Both the position numbers and the translations under genes were made by a program. 64,000 bases of DNA, from contig CAZYAZ010000018.1 of the NCBI GenBank assembly GCA_964646205.1, positions 10,822 to 74,821 of the forward strand. The letters run 5' to 3'. This document shows, one piece after another, positions 22,201 to 30,374 of this stretch; the stretch's first letter is position 1; the number at the start of each line of letters is the position of its first letter. The DNA comes from UBA8437 sp964646205. Lineage in GTDB: Bacteria > Planctomycetota > Planctomycetia > Planctomycetales > Planctomycetaceae. The notes under the pieces were generated by a model, which worked only from the letters and a program-made list of their open reading frames with translations, was not told the DNA's origin and did no database searches.

Positions 22201-23151
22201 GACCTCGGGAGCAGGCCGATTGTGTCCGGGATCTTTCTTGCCCCCGGCAATGGCCCACACACGTTGCTCGGCACGCTGGATCAACGGAAGGAGCCGCTGC
22301 CACTCCTCGCGAAATGGTATGTAGTCGGCTCCTCCCCGTGTGAACTGCCGACGGGAATCATCTCCGTAGAGCAATTTCCAATTGGCCGGTCGCCAGTAGT
22401 CGTACCACAACCGGTGTTTTTCAATGACGGCCTGTCTCAGCGGTTCGAGGATCTTCTCGCCGGGAAACTCCACCCCCAACTGGGCGGCTATTGCATGAGC
22501 CACGTGCGCCTGAGCCGAGGGCTTGATGTGCATGCCGTTGTCGGTCAATCCGGTCCGTGACCGGGAAAACAGATCCACCAGCAGCAGCCCCCTTTGGGCC
22601 GCCAGGTCCGAGATGGCTTTCACATACAACGCGAGATCATCGTTTCGTGTCGACAGGTCCGGGATCAACCGGCTGGGTGGTGCCTCGAACGGAGACGGAG
22701 TGACCAGGACCACCAGCCGGGCCTGTTTTTGCCACGAGGCGACCAGTTCTCCGTAAGCCCTGGAGAACCGTTCCAGCCCCTCACGTCCCGCCAGGGATTC
22801 GACCTGTCCGAACTGCGAGATGACGACCGTGGTGCCGACACGTCGGAACTGTTCGTCACGGTTCCCAAACCCGTCGGGCCGCCACCGTTCGACGACAGTC
22901 CCCAGGCCAAACACCGTGTCGGCCTCCCAGGACAGGTCGCGGAATTTCGGCTGCACCGACGCGAACGTCCGGGTCAGCGCGGTTTCGAGGTAACCGGCCT
23001 GCTGCGACCGGACCATGTTGGTGCCACCGGCCAGGACAACCACATCATCCTTGACCAGCGTGAAGCGGTCGGCCGCTTCAAGTGAAATCGAACACGACAT
23101 GGCGACGACACAACAAAGCAGTCGCACCACTCGAACAGTCTGCATACTCAT
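19276..23151 (-). CDS. SGNH-like / PVC-type CxxCH dehydrogenase-like / HEAT / cytochrome c fusion protein
   Basis: A 1291-residue secreted multidomain protein. A signal peptide (VRVVRLLCCVVAMSCSISLE) is followed by an SGNH-hydrolase-like domain (about 25-240), a six-bladed PQQ/NHL-type propeller of the PVC membrane-bound dehydrogenase family (about 330-680, with MRWDPAGRMYVAVTT, LEDTDGDGAADTSTVFA and DGAIYVVDWYNPITCHQ), HEAT-like helical repeats (about 700-1130), and a C-terminal cytochrome c domain with CVSCHKVGG near 1165. The usual catalytic GDS of the SGNH domain reads GGT, so esterase activity is doubtful. The family is thought to oxidise sugars or alcohols and pass electrons to the haem. 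The ATG at 23151 was chosen for the signal peptide; in-frame upstream starts exist at 23214 and 23223. Confidence 0.85.
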   Translation of the reverse strand: MSMQTVRVVRLLCCVVAMSCSISLEAADRFTLVKDDVVVLAGGTNMVRSQQAGYLETALTRTFASVQPKFRDLSWEADTVFGLGTVVERWRPDGFGNRDEQFRRVGTTVVISQFGQVESLAGREGLERFSRAYGELVASWQKQARLVVLVTPSPFEAPPSRLIPDLSTRNDDLALYVKAISDLAAQRGLLLVDLFSRSRTGLTDNGMHIKPSAQAHVAHAIAAQLGVEFPGEKILEPLRQAVIEKHRLWYDYWRPANWKLLYGDDSRRQFTRGGADYIPFREEWQRLLPLIQRAEQRVWAIAGGKKDPGHNRPAPEVLHKAPQANIKAELASFVVPRGFQVNLFASDSQGLTSPIAMRWDPAGRMYVAVTTTYPHVFPGDVPDDKIICLEDTDGDGAADTSTVFARGLNIPTGMEWGDGGLYVGQNTEILFLEDTDDDGRADRRRVVLGGFGNGDSHQTINSFVWSPGGELYFGQGDGCESRVETPWGSSNLFQAGFYRFRPLRLQLDPLLDDLMGPGNPWGVAFNGWGQIFSVDGAGGVTYLSPGQVPTTHKLKLRRIGKPGGYCGIGYLDGRGVPESLRGDFVIGDFKPNRVKRFSVHQDGAGFTLQWKDPILQSRHRNFRPVDVKQGPDGAIYVVDWYNPITCHQDDAYRDPTRDKAHGRIWRLAHTDSTPAVPRPPDLSKAPVGVVLETLKSPEHWSRYQAKRALTNRDRVASAEALDQWVVSLDPKDPRHEHHLYEALGAYETIETVRSGLLDRLLQATDHRARAYAARVTGRWHDRLDDPLARLAPRVLDEHPQVRMEALMACAAIPSPRSIEVVARVVDKPRDGWIDYAFKQAVHHLVPHWMPAFRRGQVSFQRPSHLAAVLNEVGGRDALVSLKRLLDGEDLDRKTTGAAISAVLAVGGPDELTEYGLREARFVRDGRYDAALHADSLSRLVDVARFRKVRPSGDLAVLLRKLITTEHAAVRARSLELAGLWNVTSVTDDILEIARNGQRPVPVREAAFQALVVLKVPATGDLLEKFSVAPFPLPLRSAAVRALVSIDLQQAAARAAGLFDESKLEADDTTATLAAFVNRAGGARTLAVALGSRKLKPDVARQLLKSLFSTGHSDRELIGAFNSALGASARAPDYSQQYVKTLVSEAARSGVMSRGSVLFKSLACVSCHKVGGSGGTVGPDLTAIGTTLSAERIAEELLWPNRQVKEGFSAVQVVTDDGKIHQGYERKTKAGQASGDLVLEDPATKKLVTIKRASIEVKKVTGSVMPTGLTAVLSREQLLDLVRFLSELGKIR

Positions 23152-23327
23152 TCGGACAGCCCACTGGATCACCTTGGCGAACTCAACATAAGAGGAACCA
23201 GCGTCGCGTTCCATGGCAGCCACTGTCGAAATCTCGATTCCATTGCCCCGGTTCGCATGTGTCTCGCCCAGCGGTTAGGCTCCAGCCAACAGGTCTTTCC
23301 TCACCACGCACGCCAGACAGGTCCACC

Positions 23328-24167
23328 ATGCCATTCGCTCTCCACTTGCGTTGCCGCAACCGGTTCGCCGCAGTCATTGCAGTTCTTTCCGCGGTTTCAC
23401 CGATCCTGGTCGCACAACAGGCTTCCGTCGCCGGCGAGCCGATCCTGCTTTCGCACCGGGGCCTGGTCCGCCATGCGCCCGAGAATACGATTCCGGCCTT
23501 CGAGGCTGCCGTGGCACTGGGAGCCTCGATCGAACTGGATGTCTACCAGACCCGGGACGGTGAACTTGTCGTGATCCACGACAACACCGTCGACCGGACC
23601 ACCAACGGCACGGGGACCGTCGGCGACATGACGCTGGCCCAGATCCGGAAACTCGACGCGGGCAGTTGGTTTCATCCCCGGTTCCAGGGGCTGAAGGTTC
23701 CGACGCTCGACGAGGCCTTCCGGGTCATCAAGAAACGACAACGCGCTCCAATCACGATCGCGCTGAACATGAAAGTCATCTCTCCTCGTATCGAGGAGAA
23801 GATCGTCAAGCTGGTCAAAAAACACGATCTCTTCGATCAACTTTTCGCGTTCGGCCAACCGGCCGATTCCAGTCGACGATTCAAGGCTGCCAACCGCAGG
23901 CTGAAGACCACCATCGTCAAGATCTACGACTCCGCACAGTTTGCCGCGGCACTGAAAGACCCGCTGGGCGATTGTCTCTGGGTCGGCTTCGTCCCCAGTC
24001 GCGAGGAAATGAAACAGGCTCATCAACTGAAGAAGCAGGTCTGGTTGAGCCTGAAGATCGGCGATCGTCGGCCCGACATCTGGGACAAGGCCCGCGACAG
24101 TGGCATGGACGGAATCTGTACCGACTGGGCACTGGAATGTCGTCTGCACTGGCGAAGCACCCGATAA
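23328..24167 (+). CDS. Glycerophosphodiester phosphodiesterase
   Basis: A 279-residue exported GDPD-family enzyme that hydrolyses glycerophosphodiesters to glycerol 3-phosphate and an alcohol. After the signal peptide (about 1-36) the catalytic landmarks are in order: HRG at 43-45, PENT at 51-54, ELD with Glu69 and Asp71 as metal ligands, and HDNTVDRTTNGTG with His84. The central barrel continues through PTLDEAF and ends GMDGICTDWAL, the usual family terminus. The open frame extends upstream to 23082, but those residues overlap the divergent gene and look non-coding; the ATG at 23328 gives a normal signal peptide. It is followed about 120 bases later by a DUF1501 gene. Confidence 0.9.
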   Translation: MPFALHLRCRNRFAAVIAVLSAVSPILVAQQASVAGEPILLSHRGLVRHAPENTIPAFEAAVALGASIELDVYQTRDGELVVIHDNTVDRTTNGTGTVGDMTLAQIRKLDAGSWFHPRFQGLKVPTLDEAFRVIKKRQRAPITIALNMKVISPRIEEKIVKLVKKHDLFDQLFAFGQPADSSRRFKAANRRLKTTIVKIYDSAQFAAALKDPLGDCLWVGFVPSREEMKQAHQLKKQVWLSLKIGDRRPDIWDKARDSGMDGICTDWALECRLHWRSTR

Positions 24168-24284
24168 TCGGCCGACACTGGTTGCGGGTGACCACTCGTT
24201 TGCAATCCAACCCGGTTTTGCGATTCCTCGACCGGGCTGACTTGGTAAACTGTCCGTGTTGTGTATTCGAAAGAAATCGGATCC

Positions 24285-25766
24285 ATGAAACCGAAAAATC
24301 CTGTTTCCCCCTGGCAGCACGCCCCGGTGTCTCGTCGCACGGCAGTCCAGGCCGGCGCGCTGGGACTGATGGGGCTGGGAACCAACCACCTGCACGCGTT
24401 GCAGGCAGCCGATTCGAAGCAGGTCGCTGCCGGCGCCGGATCGGCCAAGACGGTCCTCTACATATTTCTCTCCGGTGGTTTGGCGCAACAGGACAGCTTC
24501 GACCTGAAACCGGATGCTCCCGACGGCATTCGTGGAGAATTCAACCCGATCCAGACCGCGTCTCCCGGTGTGCAGATCTGCGAGCACCTGCCGGGCCTGG
24601 CTCAACGCAGCCGCCACTGGGGACTGGTCCGTTCGATGACTCACCGCACCAACGGTCACACGTTGGGGCACTACTTCATGCTGACCGGCCGTTCGGGTTC
24701 CACTCCGGGCTTCAAGGGCGACCGGGTTCCGCGACCGACCGATTTCCCCTCGATCATGTCGGTGGCCGGCTACTCGCTCCCCCCGCAAAAAAACAATCTG
24801 CCACCGGCCATCGTGTTGCCCGAGCGGCTTGTCCACTGGCAGGGTGGCACCATCCCCGGACTCTACGGAGGCCTGATGGGGGCTCAACGTGACCCCTACT
24901 TCATCGAAGCCTCCCCGTACGGAAACCCCCTGTGGCGAGGTGCTTATCCGGGTTTCTCGATTTCCGATTCGACCCGGAAGCCGCCGAAGGATCCCGACGC
25001 CCGGGTCTTCCAGGCTCCCAGCCTGAAACTCCCGGCCGGGTTGACCCGTGGTCGTCTCGATGCCCGACGGACCCTGCTGGGCACACTCGACGACCAGCGT
25101 CGCAAGTTGGCCGATTCGGCCGAAGCCCAGTCCTACGACCGGGAACGCGAATCGGCGATCTCCCTGCTCACCAACCCCAGGGTACGTAACGCCTTCGACG
25201 TGACCCGGGCCGATGCCAGGACCCAGGAGCGGTACGGGGCCAACAGCTTCGGCTGGTCGCTGTTGATGGCCTATCGACTGACCGAGGCCGGCGTCCCCTT
25301 GATCCAGGTCAACCTGGGCAACAACGAGACCTGGGACACGCACGGCGAGGCATTCTCGCGGTTCAAAAACCAGCTCTTCCCACCCACCGACCGCGCCCTG
25401 TGTGCGCTGCTCGATGACCTGGAATCCAGCGGCCTGCTCGATTCGACACTGATCGTGATGGCCGGTGAGTTCGGTCGTACGCCCAAGCTCTCGACACTCG
25501 AGAAAGTGTTCTACAAGCCCGGCCGTGACCACTGGGGAGCAGTGCAAACGGTGTTCTTTGCCGGAGGTGGCGTTCGAGGAGGGACGGTTGTCGGCAGTTC
25601 TGACTCCATCGCCGGTTACCCGGCCTCGTCACCGCAAAAACCCGAGAACATGGCCGCAACGATGTATCACGCTCTGGGCATCCCACACACCGCCGCCTGG
25701 AAGGACGAACTCGATCGTCCCCACCACATCTACCACGGCGACCCGATCTACGAACTGCTTGGGTAA
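24285..25766 (+). CDS. DUF1501 protein
   Basis: A 493-residue DUF1501 protein. The leader APVSRRTAVQAGALGLMGLG is a twin-arginine signal. Landmarks are FLSGGLAQQDSFDLKPDAP, SMTHRTNGHTLGHYFMLTG, GEFGRTPKL, GRDHWGAVQTVFFAGGG and MYHALGIPH. A 60-residue segment around 155-230 carries a proline/glycine-rich insert (PPAIVLPERLVHWQGGTIPG). It has no PSD1 partner; it sits between the glycerophosphodiesterase and a sialidase-like gene on the same strand, 82 bases before the latter, and the three may be co-transcribed. The ATG at 24285 follows CGGA. Confidence 0.9.
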   Translation: MKPKNPVSPWQHAPVSRRTAVQAGALGLMGLGTNHLHALQAADSKQVAAGAGSAKTVLYIFLSGGLAQQDSFDLKPDAPDGIRGEFNPIQTASPGVQICEHLPGLAQRSRHWGLVRSMTHRTNGHTLGHYFMLTGRSGSTPGFKGDRVPRPTDFPSIMSVAGYSLPPQKNNLPPAIVLPERLVHWQGGTIPGLYGGLMGAQRDPYFIEASPYGNPLWRGAYPGFSISDSTRKPPKDPDARVFQAPSLKLPAGLTRGRLDARRTLLGTLDDQRRKLADSAEAQSYDRERESAISLLTNPRVRNAFDVTRADARTQERYGANSFGWSLLMAYRLTEAGVPLIQVNLGNNETWDTHGEAFSRFKNQLFPPTDRALCALLDDLESSGLLDSTLIVMAGEFGRTPKLSTLEKVFYKPGRDHWGAVQTVFFAGGGVRGGTVVGSSDSIAGYPASSPQKPENMAATMYHALGIPHTAAWKDELDRPHHIYHGDPIYELLG

Positions 25767-25848
25767 ATTGGCCCGGCCCTGCTTCCGGCACAGGCCAGCA
25801 CAGATCCCGCCAACCGTGACGGAACCGGACCGCTTGGAATTCTTCTCC

Positions 25849-27027
25849 GTGAAGTATTTTCTCGTCGCCTGCCTGCTGTGCGCCACGGCACACGCTGCCG
25901 ATCCGCCAGCTATCGTCGAAGTGCCCTGCCCGGCAGCCGGAAACAGTGGCGAACCCAACCTGCTGCGAGGATCCGACGGCCGACTGTACCTCAGTTGGAT
26001 CGAGCGAGGTCCCCAACGGATGGCCACCCTGAAGTATTCGCACTGGGACACGGGCAACTGGTCCCAGCCAAGACGCATCGCCGCCGGTGACAACTGGTTC
26101 GTCAACTGGGCCGACTTTCCGTCGCTGTGCGCGTTGCCCGATGGAACCCTGGTTGCCCACTGGCTCCAGAAAAGCTCGGCAGGAACGTACTCCTATGACG
26201 TCAAGCTGAGTCTCTCGCACAACCACGGACGATCCTGGTCGAAACCCGTTTCACCACACCGTGACGGCACGCCCACCGAGCACGGCTTCGTGTCGATCGT
26301 TCCGGTGGACCAAAAGACCTTTGGGGTCTTCTGGCTCGATGGGCGGAAGATGGTCGTCAAGGGAGGGGAGATGGCATTGCGTTACTGCACGCTGGGACGC
26401 GATGGACGTTTGGGCATCGAGCAAGTTGTCGACCAGCGGGTCTGCGAGTGCTGCCAAACCGGTGCGGTGGTCCTGGACAACGGCGACCCATTCGTCGTGT
26501 TTCGAGACCGGCTGGCTGGCGAGGTCCGCGACATCACCTCCTCGACCCTGAACGCCGGGCGGGTGCGACGATCTCGAAGAGTGCATGCCGACAACTGGGT
26601 AATCCAGGGCTGCCCGGTCAACGGCCCGTCGGTCGACACCCGCGGCAAGTCGGTGGCAGTCGCGTGGTTCACCGACGTCGAAAAACACCCGGAGGTCCGG
26701 GTGCGATTCTCTCGAGATTCGGCGACCACGTTCGGCCAGACGATTCGCGTTGACGACGGTGGGTCGGCCGGACGGGTCGACATCACCCTGACCGACACCA
26801 ACACCGCCGCAGTGTCATGGCTGAAGGTCGACGGCAAGGCTGCCGAAATTCGCTGGCGAGTGGTTCATCGCGATGGAACGATGACACCGTCTCGACGGCT
26901 GACGGCGACCCTGGCAAGCCGTTCGTCAGGCTTCCCGCGGATGGAGCAACTCGGCGACGACCTGTTCTTTGCCTGGACCGCAGCCGTCAAGCCGCCACGG
27001 ATTCACACCGCTCGCGTGGCTCACTAA
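25849..27027 (+). CDS. Exported sialidase-like (BNR) beta-propeller protein
   Basis: A 392-residue secreted protein with a textbook signal peptide (VKYFLVACLLCATAHA, cleavage before ADPP) starting at a GTG. The mature part is a six-bladed sialidase-type propeller: LYLSWIERG, SLSHNHGRSWSKPVSPHRDG, VRFSRDSATTFGQTIRVDDG and WRVVHRDGTMT resemble Asp-box repeats (SxDxGxTW). The set of sialidase catalytic Arg/Asp/Tyr residues could not be confirmed, so true sialidase activity is uncertain. A motif CECCQTGAVV in the middle may bind metal or form disulfides. It lies just downstream of a DUF1501 gene. Confidence 0.8.
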   Translation: MKYFLVACLLCATAHAADPPAIVEVPCPAAGNSGEPNLLRGSDGRLYLSWIERGPQRMATLKYSHWDTGNWSQPRRIAAGDNWFVNWADFPSLCALPDGTLVAHWLQKSSAGTYSYDVKLSLSHNHGRSWSKPVSPHRDGTPTEHGFVSIVPVDQKTFGVFWLDGRKMVVKGGEMALRYCTLGRDGRLGIEQVVDQRVCECCQTGAVVLDNGDPFVVFRDRLAGEVRDITSSTLNAGRVRRSRRVHADNWVIQGCPVNGPSVDTRGKSVAVAWFTDVEKHPEVRVRFSRDSATTFGQTIRVDDGGSAGRVDITLTDTNTAAVSWLKVDGKAAEIRWRVVHRDGTMTPSRRLTATLASRSSGFPRMEQLGDDLFFAWTAAVKPPRIHTARVAH

Positions 27028-27129
27028 GCCGGTCACCCAGGGATTCTTGATGCCCGTCTGAATTCGGCTTGGCAGACCGCGCGTTGATTCGGTGGTCATC
27101 CCGCCAGCAGGTCACTATGCTCCGCCGCC

Positions 27130-29022
27130 ATGGCGTCACGCAACTCACCACTGAACCCGAGTGTTCATTTTGACAACTTTCGCAATTGGCTGGAATTGGA
27201 AGGCGAGGCGGAACGGCAACGCATGGAGTCCCGCCGCAATCGCCTGACCCCGGCTGAAGCCGAACGCAGCGGCTCCACGCTGCTAAACATGGTAGTCACC
27301 AGTCACACGACCGGGCTGGGGGGGCGTTACCTGCTGACACTGCAGAAACGACACGCCCCCGAACGACTTCCCTGGCACCGTTTCCGGGTCGGCAGCCCCG
27401 TGTCGCTCTCCTCGGAACAGGATCACCGACCCTTGTCCGGTGTCGTCAGCGCCCGGCGTCGCGATCACATCGAGGTGGCGTTGAACAAGTGGCCCGAGGG
27501 CGACAGCTTCCGGGTCGACATGACTCCCGACGAGGTCACTCGCAAACGGCAACGCGAGGCAATGGATGCGGCGGAACATGCCACCGGTCGGCTGGCCAAA
27601 TTGCGAGACCTGTTGCTGTACCACGCCGACCCAGATTTTGGAGAGCCCCCGGAACCCGAGGGTGCCGAGCATCTCGACGATTCACAACGCCAGGCGGTTG
27701 CCTTTGCACTCTCGGCCCAGGACCTGGCAATCATCCATGGGCCGCCGGGAACAGGAAAAACGACCACCGTGGTCGAGGTCATCCGTCAGGCCGTTGCCAA
27801 CGGCGAACGGGTTCTGGCCTGTGCGCCCAGCAACACTGCCGTCGACAATCTTCTCGAACGGCTGATCGCCACCGGCGCCCGGGCCGTCCGACTGGGCCAC
27901 CCGGCCCGGGTTCTCGAGGTCGTCCGCAGTCACACGCTGGACGCGCTTGTCGAACAGCACGACGCGAGCCCGGTGATCCAGGACATGCTCAAGGAAGCCG
28001 ATCAACTCGAACGTCGCTCACGACGATTCACCCGCGCCCGCCCCGCCCCGGGCCAGAAGCACCAGCAACGAAAGGAGGCTCGTGAACTCCGACGACATGC
28101 GAGGATGCTCGAACAACACGCCATCAACCAACTGCTCGCCGACGCCGAGGTGATCTGCGCCACGGTCAGCTTCGATTTCCGGGTTCTCGACGAGAGTACA
28201 TTCGACCTGCTGGTGATTGACGAGGCGTGCCAGAGCGTCGAACCGGGGTGCTGGATCCCGCTGCGGCACGTCCAACGCGTCGTGCTGGCCGGAGACCACT
28301 GCCAACTGCCACCCACAATCCTCTCACGCGATGCCGCACAGCAGGGACTGGATGTCAGCCTGATGCAGCGGCTGGTCGAACACTTCGGCGACACCGTCAC
28401 TCGCCAATTGACGGTCCAGTACCGCATGCACGAACAGATCATGCAGTTCTCGTCCGACCACTTCTACGACGGGACGTTGACTGCCGACGATTCGGTAAAA
28501 ACACACCTGCTCAACGACCTGCCGGATGTTGAGATCGACGGTCGAGACAACCAACCGGTCCTGTTCATCGACACGGCCGGAGCCGGATGGGACGAGCAAG
28601 TCGAACCCCAGGGCCTCAGCCGGCTCAACCCCCAGGAGGGCCAACTGGTGCTCGACCGGGTCACGGCATTGTGTGAGGGAGGAATCGCTCCCCGCGACAT
28701 TGCCGTGATCGCTCCCTACGCCGCCCAGGTCCGCTGGTTGCGGCAGCACTGCCAGATCGATCACCTTGAGATCGACACCGTCGACGGATTCCAGGGCCGG
28801 GAAAAGGAGGCGGTCGTGATCTGTACCGTGCGATCCAACTCCGACGGCGAGGTCGGATTTCTCTCCGATTCCCGAAGAATGAACGTCGCCCTGACCCGGG
28901 CCAGGCGACAGTTGACCCTCGTCGGCGACAGTGCGACGCTCGGAGCCGACCCGTTCTTTGCGAAGTTGCTCGAGTGGTTCGAAACGTCCGGGGCGTACCG
29001 ATCGGTCTGGGAACTGACCTAG
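27130..29022 (+). CDS. Superfamily 1 (UPF1/IGHMBP2-like) DNA/RNA helicase
   Basis: A 630-residue cytoplasmic helicase of the UPF1/SMUBP-2 subgroup. The N-terminal 170 residues form an OB/stalk-like region, then Walker A GPPGTGKTT (204-212), APSNTAVDN (232-240), the DEAC Walker B (364-367), AGDHCQLPP (387-395), QYRMHEQI (430-437), DTVDGFQGREKEAVVI in motif V and NVALTRAR in motif VI. All helicase motifs are intact. A basic insert (RRSRRFTRARPAPGQKHQQR, about 294-313) sits between motifs Ia and II, where related proteins have domain 1B/1C. The probable role is in nucleic-acid metabolism or repair. It has no functional link to its secreted neighbours and is flanked by its own spacer. Confidence 0.92.
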   Translation: MASRNSPLNPSVHFDNFRNWLELEGEAERQRMESRRNRLTPAEAERSGSTLLNMVVTSHTTGLGGRYLLTLQKRHAPERLPWHRFRVGSPVSLSSEQDHRPLSGVVSARRRDHIEVALNKWPEGDSFRVDMTPDEVTRKRQREAMDAAEHATGRLAKLRDLLLYHADPDFGEPPEPEGAEHLDDSQRQAVAFALSAQDLAIIHGPPGTGKTTTVVEVIRQAVANGERVLACAPSNTAVDNLLERLIATGARAVRLGHPARVLEVVRSHTLDALVEQHDASPVIQDMLKEADQLERRSRRFTRARPAPGQKHQQRKEARELRRHARMLEQHAINQLLADAEVICATVSFDFRVLDESTFDLLVIDEACQSVEPGCWIPLRHVQRVVLAGDHCQLPPTILSRDAAQQGLDVSLMQRLVEHFGDTVTRQLTVQYRMHEQIMQFSSDHFYDGTLTADDSVKTHLLNDLPDVEIDGRDNQPVLFIDTAGAGWDEQVEPQGLSRLNPQEGQLVLDRVTALCEGGIAPRDIAVIAPYAAQVRWLRQHCQIDHLEIDTVDGFQGREKEAVVICTVRSNSDGEVGFLSDSRRMNVALTRARRQLTLVGDSATLGADPFFAKLLEWFETSGAYRSVWELT

Positions 29023-29039
29023 CGACCGCCCCGGCGGAA

Positions 29040-30374
29040 TCAGACCTCGTCCAGCTTGGCCGTCGAGTCGCCAAATGCCTTCAACCGCACGCCACACTTC
29101 TCCATCAGCGAGAGGTAGAGGCTGCACATCTTGCGATTGGGTTTGCCATGGTAGGACAGCACCCGACCGGTCTCGAGCTGGCCACCACCACGTCCCAACA
29201 CGACCACGGGCAATTTTGTCGCATCATGAATCCCCGACATCATGCTCGAGCACATCATCAGCATCGAGTTGTCCAGTGCGGTTCGTTCGCCCTCCTGGAT
29301 CGCATCCAGCTTGCGAGCGATGTAGGCGTACTGCTCCATGAAGAAGTGATTCACCTTCAGCCAGTCCGGCGACTGCTTGCCACGATCCGAATGTGACAGT
29401 TCGTGGTGGCCAACCTCGACTCCCAGGTGTGGGAACTGCAGGTAACTGTGGTCGTTGTTGAGCTTCAACGTGCACACCCGAGTCATGTCGGTCTGGAAGG
29501 CCAGCACCATGATGTCGCACATCAACTTCATATGGTCGGCGATGTTCTGGGGAATGCCCTCGGGGGGCCGTGGGATGTTCGGCTTGTCCAGTGTCGGACG
29601 CCACCCCTGCAGTTCCCCCTTCTGACCAGCCCGGCTGATCCGTTGTTCGATTTCCCGAACCGAGTTCAGGTACTCGTCCAGCTTCCGACGGTCGCCGCGG
29701 CTGACCTTCTTGCGGAACCTGGAGACCTCTCCCAGCACGGCATCCAGCACGCTCTGCTCACCCTTTTGCACCCGGTTCTTGAACAACCGGTCAAACGCGA
29801 GCGCCGGGTAGAGTTCCAGGGGAGTGGGCGTGGTCGGTGAACTCCACGAGATATGCGAGCTGTAGAGCATCGAGTAGTTCTTGTGGATCCCCGGGTTGGA
29901 TCGTTCGCACCCCAGCACCAGGCTGGGCACCCGGGTCGACCGTCCATGCCGCTGGGCGATCATCTGATCGAAACTGGTGCCACTGACGATGTCACCACCA
30001 GGAGCCAATGGTGCTCCCGAGAGCACGTTGCCCGTCTGGGAACTGTGGATGTTGCCCTTGAGCGCCTGCTCGTTGTACAGGCCGCCCACGAACAGCAGTT
30101 TCTCGCGAAACTCGGCGACCGGTTCCAGTACCTTGCCCAGTTCCATGCTGGCACCGGCCCCCTTGGCCCACCAGTGCCCGGCGTGAAACCCGTTGCCGGC
30201 AAACAGCACCCCCAGGCGGACTGGTGGCTGACTGCCCGGCTTGGAACTCCTGGCCGGCTCATCGCCCCAGACCGGGAGAGATTCCATCCACGGCAGCGCC
30301 ATCGTGACGCCAGCACCGCGAAGCCATGTTCGACGAGAGAATCGGTGTGTCATGAGTGACCTCGGCCAGTTCAT
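29040..30374 (-). CDS. DUF1552 protein
   Basis: A 444-residue DUF1552 protein, a Tat-exported planctomycete family always found beside DUF1592-type cytochrome proteins. The N-terminus has HRFSRRTWLRGAGVTMALP, a twin-arginine signal. Further landmarks are LGVLFAGNGFHAGHWW, SSQTGNVLSGAPL, SFDQMIAQRHG and the C-terminal region KLPVVVLGRGGGQLETGRV. The ATG at 30374 overlaps the stop codon of the upstream gene as ATGA, suggesting translational coupling; a second in-frame ATG at 30353 follows GAGG and is a real alternative. The activity is unknown. Confidence 0.9.
   Translation of the reverse strand: MNWPRSLMTHRFSRRTWLRGAGVTMALPWMESLPVWGDEPARSSKPGSQPPVRLGVLFAGNGFHAGHWWAKGAGASMELGKVLEPVAEFREKLLFVGGLYNEQALKGNIHSSQTGNVLSGAPLAPGGDIVSGTSFDQMIAQRHGRSTRVPSLVLGCERSNPGIHKNYSMLYSSHISWSSPTTPTPLELYPALAFDRLFKNRVQKGEQSVLDAVLGEVSRFRKKVSRGDRRKLDEYLNSVREIEQRISRAGQKGELQGWRPTLDKPNIPRPPEGIPQNIADHMKLMCDIMVLAFQTDMTRVCTLKLNNDHSYLQFPHLGVEVGHHELSHSDRGKQSPDWLKVNHFFMEQYAYIARKLDAIQEGERTALDNSMLMMCSSMMSGIHDATKLPVVVLGRGGGQLETGRVLSYHGKPNRKMCSLYLSLMEKCGVRLKAFGDSTAKLDEV

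Noticed and set aside
23397..25547. A 716-codon reverse-strand frame opposite the glycerophosphodiesterase and DUF1501 genes
   Set aside because: Both plus-strand genes have complete family motifs; the reverse translation has none and is an antisense shadow.
29023..29039. CCGCCCCGGCGG palindrome between the helicase and DUF1552 genes
   Set aside because: The arms leave a loop of only two bases and there is no T-tract, so it is not a credible terminator.
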